Assembly: GCF_000820165.1 (NCBI RefSeq)
Contig: NZ_CDDD01000033.1
Location: forward strand, 1 to 41,206
DNA: 41,206 nucleotides
Origin: Aeromonas taiwanensis
Lineage (GTDB): Bacteria; Pseudomonadota; Gammaproteobacteria; Enterobacterales; Aeromonadaceae
Direction of reading: 5' to 3'
Numbering within the stretch: position 1 is the first letter of the stretch; every line of letters begins with the position of its first letter. The translations under genes and the position numbers were made by a program. Below the pieces are notes generated by a model. That model was not told the origin of the DNA, ran no database searches, and was given only the letters and a program-made list of their open reading frames with translations. Shown here in pieces: positions 36,306-41,206 of the stretch.

Positions 36306-36339
36306 AAGCGGGCCGCTCCTTGAGCGGCCCGCTTGTTTT
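36306..36339 (+). terminator. Terminator after zapB
   Basis: Perfect 13-bp stem AAGCGGGCCGCTC / GAGCGGCCCGCTT with a 3-base loop, then GTTTT. It also sits just past the convergent elbB stop. Confidence 0.93.
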
Positions 36340-36353
36340 GGACGGACGGAGTA

Positions 36354-37004
36354 TCAGAGCGCGAGCAGCTGCTTGACCGTCTTCTCGATGCCGTCGGCCG
36401 CCTCGACGATGTTCTGCGCCAGCATGTAGGCGGGGGTGGAGATCACCTTGCGCTCCTGATCCACCACGAACTCGCTCACCGGACAGTCGAGGTGGCTGCC
36501 GCCCATTGCCTCGATGGCGTTGGCGGCGCCTTCGTCATTGCCTATGGTGGCCAGGGTACCGGCGCCGTAGATGAGCGGGATCATGGCCGGCGCGATGCAG
36601 ATATAGGCCGCCGGTTTCCTGGCCTTGGCAAAGCTCTGGCAGGCCTTCAGCACATCCGGCTGGATCTGGCAATCGGCCCCCTTGACGGCGAAGTCGCACA
36701 GGTTCTTGGCGGCGCCGAAGCCGCCGGGCAGCAGCAGGGCGTCGAAGTCGGCCGCATCCAGCTCGGCCACGTCCTTTATCTGGCCGCGGCAGATGCGGGC
36801 GGCCTCGACCAGCACGTTGCGGCTCTCCCCCGCACTGACCTCGCCGGTCAGGTGATTGATGACATGAAGCTGAGGGACATTGGGGGCGAAGCATTGAACG
36901 GATGCCCCCTGACGGGCCAGTGCCAGCAGGCTGATGACGGCCTCATGGATTTCGGCGCCATCGAACACGCCACAGCCACTCAAGATCACGGCCACTTTTT
37001 TCAT
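36354..37004 (-). CDS. elbB: Glyoxalase/isoprenoid-associated protein ElbB (DJ-1/PfpI family)
   Basis: A 216-aa class-I glutamine-amidotransferase-like (DJ-1/PfpI) protein; E. coli ElbB has glyoxalase III-type activity in vitro and was linked to isoprenoid synthesis. Seen: KKVAVILSGCGVFDGAEIHE at the N-terminus, LLPGGFGAAKNL at 91-102, and nucleophile-elbow C136 in YICIAPA. The ATG at 37004 has GAGGAG upstream; an ATG at 37043 is not conserved. Divergent from polA. Confidence 0.93.
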   Translation of the reverse strand: MKKVAVILSGCGVFDGAEIHEAVISLLALARQGASVQCFAPNVPQLHVINHLTGEVSAGESRNVLVEAARICRGQIKDVAELDAADFDALLLPGGFGAAKNLCDFAVKGADCQIQPDVLKACQSFAKARKPAAYICIAPAMIPLIYGAGTLATIGNDEGAANAIEAMGGSHLDCPVSEFVVDQERKVISTPAYMLAQNIVEAADGIEKTVKQLLAL

Positions 37005-37149
37005 GGCGGACTCCTCGTTGTTGAAAATGTGAGCCAGGGTCAATTGTTGTACTTTTGTATGGTTATCGTTCGACCTCGGCTGGTCAAGTCATCTTGCTGT
37101 GCTAGGATTGTTTCGTTTTGGATCCTGCCTCAGCTACCCCTCTCAATTT

Positions 37150-37300
37150 TTTTCCACATTGATCGAGATCATGGACTGCCTTTCAAGGTGTGTTTTGTTG
37201 GTCTTAATGCTTTGTTTTAAATGTATTTTTATATTTTAATCCACAGCTTTGTCAGGGTGGTGTCGTCACGCGGCCATTTTTGAGCACAGAGTTATCCACA
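37150..37300. promoter_or_regulatory. DnaA-box cluster upstream of polA
   Basis: In the 400-base elbB/polA gap, a perfect DnaA box TTATCCACA lies at 37292-37300, a consensus-fit TTTTCCACA at 37150-37158, and a near match TAATCCACA at 37237-37245, all in one orientation. The 37140-37250 part is unusually AT-rich. Otherwise the gap shows no gene. No clear polA -10/-35 was found. Confidence 0.5.
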
Positions 37301-37404
37301 GGGTGGTCTGCTTGCGATGGCGTGCAGAGGGGAGGGGCTGCCCCTTGGTGTGGTGCGGGCCCTGTGGCATCCTAGCGGCTGTTTATCTCTGGCAGGACGA
37401 TTTC

Positions 37405-40161
37405 ATGGCCCCTAGCAACCCCCTTATTCTGGTCGACGGCTCTTCATACCTTTACCGCGCCTTCTTTGCCTCCCAGCAGGCCGATCTGCGGACTTCGACC
37501 GGTTTGCCTAGCGGCGCCGTCCGTGTCATGGCCAACATGATGCGCAGCCTGCGCAAACAGTACCCCGACTGCCACGTGGCCGTGGTGTTCGACGCCAAGG
37601 GCAAGACCTTCCGCGACGACATCTATCCCGAGTACAAAGCGACCCGTGCCAGCATGCCGGACGATCTGCGCAGCCAGGTCGCCCCCATCCACCAGATGAT
37701 CAAGGCGATGGGCTTCCCCTTCCTGATGGTCGAGGGGGTGGAGGCGGACGACGTGATCGGCACCCTGGCCCGTCAGGCGACCGAGAAACAACTGCCGGTG
37801 CTGATCAGCACGGGGGACAAGGACATGGCACAGCTGGTCTCCGACCATGTCACCCTGATCGACACCATGAAGGACGTGAAGACCGACAGGGAAGGGGTGA
37901 TCGAGAAGTTCGGGGTGCCGCCCGAGCTCATCATCGACTACCTGGCCCTGATGGGGGACAAGGTGGACAACATCCCCGGCATGACCGGCGTCGGCGAGAA
38001 GACGGCGCTGGCCCTGCTGCAGGGGATCGGCAGCATAGACCAGATCGCCGCCAACCTGGACAAGGTGGCTGCGCTCGGCTTCCGTGGTTCCAAGGCGTTT
38101 GCCGACAAGTTCCGCGAGCAGGAGGAGCAGGTGCGCCTCTCCTATGTGCTGGCCACCATCAAGACTGACGTCGAGCTGGAGCAGAGCCTGGAAGAGCTGG
38201 AGCTTGGCCCCATCGACAAGGAGGCGCTGCTGGCGGTCTATCGCGAGTACGAGCTGCGCAACCTGATAAAAGAGCTGGAGTCCGGTGGTGAGGAAGGGGC
38301 CGTTTCGACCGAGGGGGATGAAGACGCCGCACCTCAGGAAGCGGCCATCGAAACCGACTACTGCTGCATTCTGGACGAGGCCGAGTTCGACGACTGGCTG
38401 GCACGCCTGAAGGCGGCGCCGCTGTTTGCCTTCGACACCGAGACCACCAGTCTCGACTATATGGAGGCGCGCGTCGTTGGCGTCTCCTTTGCCATCGAGC
38501 CGGGCAAGGCGGCCTACGTGCCCTTCGGCCACGATTATCTGGGTGCGCCGGTGCAACTGACCGAGGCCGTGGTGCTCGGCAAGCTCAAACCGCTGCTGGA
38601 AGACGCATCTCGTCTCAAGGTGGGACAGAACCTCAAGTACGATCGCAACGTGCTGCTCAACCACGGCATCGAGCTGCAGGGTATCGCCTACGACACCATG
38701 CTCGAGTCCTATGTGCTCAACTCCACCGCCAGCCGTCACGACATGGACTCCCTGGCCCGCAGGTATCTGAACGTCGAGACCATCTCGTTCGAAGAGATCG
38801 CCGGCAAGGGGGTCAAGCAGCTCACCTTCAACCAGATCGAACTGGAGCAGGCGGCCCCCTACGCGGCGGAAGATGCCGACATCACCCTACGCCTCCATCA
38901 GGCGCTGTGGGGCAAGCTCTCTGCGGAGCCGGGCCTCGCCAGGGTGTTCAGCGAGATTGAGCTGCCGCTGCTGCCGGTGCTGGCACGGATGGAGCGGCTC
39001 GGGACCACCATCGAGCCCAAGCTGCTGCATCAGCAGAGCCAGGAGATCGAAGTCCGGCTGGCGGAGCTGGAGCGACAGGCCCACGAGCTGGCCGGGCAGG
39101 AGTTCAACCTCTCCTCGCCCAAGCAGCTGGGGGAGATCCTCTTCACCAAGCTGGGGTTGCCGATCATCAAAAAGACCCCTAAGGGCGCGCCATCCACTGC
39201 GGAAGAGGTGCTGGCCGAGCTGGCGGAGACCTATGAGCTGCCGCGCCTCCTGATGGAGCACCGTGGCCTAGCCAAGCTCAAGTCCACCTACACCGACAAG
39301 CTGCCGCTGATGATCAAGCCGCAGACCGGGCGGGTGCACACCTCCTATCATCAGGCGGTGGCGGCGACAGGGCGGCTCTCGTCCACCGATCCCAACCTGC
39401 AGAACATCCCGGTGCGCAACGAGCAGGGGCGCCGGATTCGGCAGGCCTTCATCCCGAGCGCCGGTTACAAGCTGGTGGCGGCGGACTACTCCCAGATCGA
39501 GCTGCGGATCATGGCCCACCTCTCCGGTGACAAGGGGCTGCTGACCGCTTTCGCCGAGGGCAAGGACATCCACAAGGCGACCGCTGCCGAGGTATTCGGG
39601 GTTGAACTTGATGCGGTGACCAGCGACATGCGTCGCAGCGCCAAGGCGATCAACTTCGGCCTTATCTACGGCATGAGCGCCTTCGGTCTGGCCAAGCAGT
39701 TGGGCATCGGCCGTGCCGAGGCGCAGAAGTACATGGATCTCTACTTCGAACGCTACCCGGGCGTGCTGGAGTACATGGAGCGCACCCGCCAGCAGGCGGA
39801 AGCCCAGGGCTATGTCGAAACCCTGTTTGGCCGCCGTCTCTATCTGCCGGACATCAAGTCCCGCAACGCCGGTCTGCGCAAGGCAGCGGAACGGGCTGCT
39901 ATCAACGCCCCCATGCAGGGCACGGCCGCCGATATCATCAAGCGCGCCATGATCAGCGTGGACAGCTGGATCCGGGGGATTGAAGACGAGTCGATCCGCA
40001 TGCTGATGCAGGTGCACGATGAACTGGTGTTCGAGATCCGCGAAGAGAAGCTGGAGGAGTACATCGCGCTCATCAAGGAGAAGATGTCAGCCGCTGCCGA
40101 ATTGCATGTGCCGCTGGTGGTCGAAGCGGGCACCGGTGACAACTGGGATCAGGCCCACTGA
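37405..40161 (+). CDS. polA: DNA polymerase I
   Basis: Repair and Okazaki-fragment-processing polymerase. The 918-aa product has all three domains. 5'-3' exonuclease ~1-290: [41 protein letters not shown]. 3'-5' proofreading ~325-510: FDTETTSLD and KYDRNVL. Polymerase ~520-918: [25 protein letters not shown] (motif A), [16 protein letters not shown] (motif B), QVHDELVFE (motif C). The ATG at 37405 gives the conserved [10 protein letters not shown] start, with AGGA about eight bases upstream. Confidence 0.98.
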   Translation: MAPSNPLILVDGSSYLYRAFFASQQADLRTSTGLPSGAVRVMANMMRSLRKQYPDCHVAVVFDAKGKTFRDDIYPEYKATRASMPDDLRSQVAPIHQMIKAMGFPFLMVEGVEADDVIGTLARQATEKQLPVLISTGDKDMAQLVSDHVTLIDTMKDVKTDREGVIEKFGVPPELIIDYLALMGDKVDNIPGMTGVGEKTALALLQGIGSIDQIAANLDKVAALGFRGSKAFADKFREQEEQVRLSYVLATIKTDVELEQSLEELELGPIDKEALLAVYREYELRNLIKELESGGEEGAVSTEGDEDAAPQEAAIETDYCCILDEAEFDDWLARLKAAPLFAFDTETTSLDYMEARVVGVSFAIEPGKAAYVPFGHDYLGAPVQLTEAVVLGKLKPLLEDASRLKVGQNLKYDRNVLLNHGIELQGIAYDTMLESYVLNSTASRHDMDSLARRYLNVETISFEEIAGKGVKQLTFNQIELEQAAPYAAEDADITLRLHQALWGKLSAEPGLARVFSEIELPLLPVLARMERLGTTIEPKLLHQQSQEIEVRLAELERQAHELAGQEFNLSSPKQLGEILFTKLGLPIIKKTPKGAPSTAEEVLAELAETYELPRLLMEHRGLAKLKSTYTDKLPLMIKPQTGRVHTSYHQAVAATGRLSSTDPNLQNIPVRNEQGRRIRQAFIPSAGYKLVAADYSQIELRIMAHLSGDKGLLTAFAEGKDIHKATAAEVFGVELDAVTSDMRRSAKAINFGLIYGMSAFGLAKQLGIGRAEAQKYMDLYFERYPGVLEYMERTRQQAEAQGYVETLFGRRLYLPDIKSRNAGLRKAAERAAINAPMQGTAADIIKRAMISVDSWIRGIEDESIRMLMQVHDELVFEIREEKLEEYIALIKEKMSAAAELHVPLVVEAGTGDNWDQAH

Positions 40162-40185
40162 TCGCTGGCAGTCGTCATCGACACC

Positions 40186-40199
40186 TATATAGCTATATA
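40186..40199. repeat. Perfect AT palindrome after polA
   Basis: TATATAGCTATATA is its own reverse complement. It lies 25 bases past the polA stop and just before the terminator. Role unknown; possibly a protein-binding site or a cruciform. Confidence 0.5.
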
Positions 40200-40205
40200 A
40201 GACGC

Positions 40206-40236
40206 GAAGCCCGGCATCATGCCGGGCTTCCTGTTT
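40206..40236. terminator. Terminator between polA and the gamma-CA gene
   Basis: Perfect 10-bp stem GAAGCCCGGC / GCCGGGCTTC with loop ATCAT. The T-run on the plus strand is modest (CTGTTT). It lies between convergent genes. Confidence 0.8.
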
Positions 40237-40250
40237 GTGGCTGATAGGAT

Positions 40251-40790
40251 TCAAGCCTCTTGCAGGTATTCGTCCTTGAGCAGCACATAGTTGTCGGCCG
40301 AGGTCTTGAGGAAGGCGATCTCGGCGGGCTTCAAGGGGCGAGCCTGCTTGATGGGGTTGCCCAGATAGAGGAAGCCGGCTTCGAGGCGCTTGCCCGGTGG
40401 TACCAGGCTGCCGGCACCGATCATCACATCATCTTCGACCACGGCCCCGTCCAGCAGGATGGCCCCCATGCCGACCAGCACCCGGTTGCCTATGGTGCAG
40501 CCGTGCAGCATCGCCTTGTGGCCGACCGTGACATCCTCCCCGACCAACAGGGGATGGCCGGTTGGATTGCTGGCACTCTTGCGGGTCAGGTGCAGCACGG
40601 TGCCGTCCTGAATGTTGCTGCGCGCGCCGATGCGGATGTGGTTCACGTCACCCCGGGCGGCCACCATGGGCCAGATGCTGGCATCGTCGCCCAGTTCGAT
40701 GTCGCCCACCAGGGTGGCGCAGGGGTCTACATATACCCGTTTGCCCAGTTGCGGGCGTTTTCCCTTGTAGGGTCTCAGTCGCAAGTCCAT
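40251..40790 (-). CDS. yrdA: Gamma-carbonic-anhydrase-like hexapeptide-repeat protein (YrdA family)
   Basis: A 179-aa left-handed beta-helix protein of the YrdA/Cam family. Metal-binding histidines are present at family positions: H67 (VLHLTR), H91 and H96 (VTVGHKAMLHG), as in E. coli YrdA. Hexapeptide repeats run from IGARSNI to DVMIGAGSLVPPG. Family members bind zinc, but carbonic anhydrase activity is often weak or untested. The ATG at 40790 has AAGGAGG six bases upstream and is chosen over an in-frame ATG at 40814. Confidence 0.93.
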   Translation of the reverse strand: MDLRLRPYKGKRPQLGKRVYVDPCATLVGDIELGDDASIWPMVAARGDVNHIRIGARSNIQDGTVLHLTRKSASNPTGHPLLVGEDVTVGHKAMLHGCTIGNRVLVGMGAILLDGAVVEDDVMIGAGSLVPPGKRLEAGFLYLGNPIKQARPLKPAEIAFLKTSADNYVLLKDEYLQEA

Positions 40791-40837
40791 CTTGGCCTCC
40801 TTGTTTTCGGCCATTCTAGCAACTTGGAACCCGTTTC

Positions 40838-40846
40838 TGTGGATAA
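40838..40846 (-). promoter_or_regulatory. Possible DnaA box
   Basis: The plus strand reads TGTGGATAA, a perfect DnaA box on the minus strand, about 77 bases before the rRNA P1 -35 and upstream of yrdA. Confidence 0.45.
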
Positions 40847-40881
40847 GTTTGTATAAAAGCTGTGCTTGGATATGAATAACT

Positions 40882-40922
40882 AAAAAAGTGCGCTTTTTTG
40901 CAATTTTATTGCAGGGGAGGGG
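40882..40922 (+). promoter_or_regulatory. AT-rich UP-element region of rRNA P1 with two inverted repeats
   Basis: Directly upstream of the P1 -35: AAAAAAG-TGCG-CTTTTTT (40882-40899) and TGCAAT-TTT-ATTGCA (40899-40913). A/T tracts here suit alpha-CTD binding; the repeats may instead be a terminator for upstream minus-strand read-through or a protein site. Confidence 0.45.
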
Positions 40923-40950
40923 TTGCCAGAACGAATTCGCTCCCTATAAT
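40923..40950 (+). promoter_or_regulatory. rRNA operon promoter P1
   Basis: TTGCCA (40923-40928), 16 bases, TATAAT (40945-40950), then the GC-rich discriminator GCGCCTCC typical of stringently controlled rRNA promoters. Confidence 0.85.
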
Positions 40951-41025
40951 GCGCCTCCATCGACACGGCAAGCGGCAACGCAGAAAGCCAAGTCGGTAAC
41001 CTCGAAAAGCCTTTGAAAATAAGGC

Positions 41026-41053
41026 TTGACTCGAGAAGGCGGTTGAGTAGAAT
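41026..41053 (+). promoter_or_regulatory. rRNA operon promoter P2
   Basis: TTGACT (41026-41031), 16 bases, TAGAAT (41048-41053), about 103 bases after P1, close to the E. coli P1-P2 spacing. Confidence 0.8.
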
Positions 41054-41065
41054 GCCACTCCCGCA

Positions 41066-41094
41066 GCAGCCAAAAGCTGCGTCGCTCTTTAACA
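41066..41094 (+). promoter_or_regulatory. rRNA leader antitermination site (boxB-like hairpin and boxA)
   Basis: GCAGC-CAAAA-GCTGC (41066-41080) is a boxB-like hairpin, followed by GCTCTTTAACA (41084-41094), identical to E. coli rrn boxA. This supports Nus-factor antitermination of the rRNA transcript. Confidence 0.85.
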
Positions 41095-41206
41095 ATTTGA
41101 ATCAAGCAATCTGTGTGGGCACTCACAGCATCGAGCATCAAAAGCAATTTTTGATTTTCAATGTCTGATGAAGTGACCAAAGCAACTTTTAAGTTGCAGC
41201 AGTTAA
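41095..41206 (+). other. 16S rRNA 5' leader
   Basis: Continues the E. coli-like leader: CAATCTGTGTGGGCACTCAC lies at 41108-41127. The mature 16S start is not reached in the window. No coding feature. Confidence 0.8.

Overview
The window looks like a chromosomal stretch of a GC-rich gammaproteobacterium, most likely Aeromonas. Three things point there: E. coli-like housekeeping proteins in partly E. coli-like order (ubiC-ubiA-plsB-lexA, csdA-csdE, cpxRA-fieF), an E. coli-type rRNA leader, and an LPS-core glycosyltransferase/deacetylase fusion with the architecture of Aeromonas WahA. The genus call is inference from gene content; no search was run.

Layout. 1-592: tail of an rRNA operon (5S, tRNA-Asp, terminator), then a tRNA 3' remnant with a second terminator. 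0.7-3.3 kb: tcdA convergent with csdE-csdA (cyclic t6A sulfur/tRNA module). 3.4-8.3 kb: rep helicase, a GGDEF-EAL c-di-GMP protein and a periplasmic cytochrome c5. 8.4-11.6 kb: tdh, kbl (threonine catabolism) and a TetR regulator. 11.7-19.7 kb: LPS core locus with hldD, the wahA-type fusion, an AT-rich insert (O-antigen ligase, GT4, GT25) and two GT9 heptosyltransferase-like genes. 19.9-21.0 kb: a decayed UlaA-type PTS IIC pseudogene. 21.1-22.4 kb: small genes (40-aa acidic protein, DUF2799-like lipoprotein, 56-aa double-CxxC protein, FliL-like protein). 22.5-30.2 kb: ubiC-ubiA, plsB, lexA with two SOS boxes, a small unknown gene, an SCO1/SenC copper chaperone and dinF. 30.2-34.6 kb: trmL, cpxRA, fieF and cysE. 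34.6-40.8 kb: an unknown permease, zapB, elbB, polA and a gamma-carbonic-anhydrase-like protein. 40.8-41.2 kb: promoters and leader of another rRNA operon, same strand as the first.

Most genes are conserved chromosomal functions. The accessory part is the LPS core/ligase block at 14.5-17.6 kb, whose base composition clearly differs from its surroundings. HldD makes the heptose precursor, the GTs and GT9 enzymes build core, and the ligase attaches O-antigen. I found no mobile element, CRISPR array or clear anti-phage system. No convincing undescribed multi-gene system is visible. The best leads are small: the half-acidic 40-aa protein, the orphan gene after lexA, the tRNA remnant, and the rewired lexA-dinF and cpx neighbourhoods.
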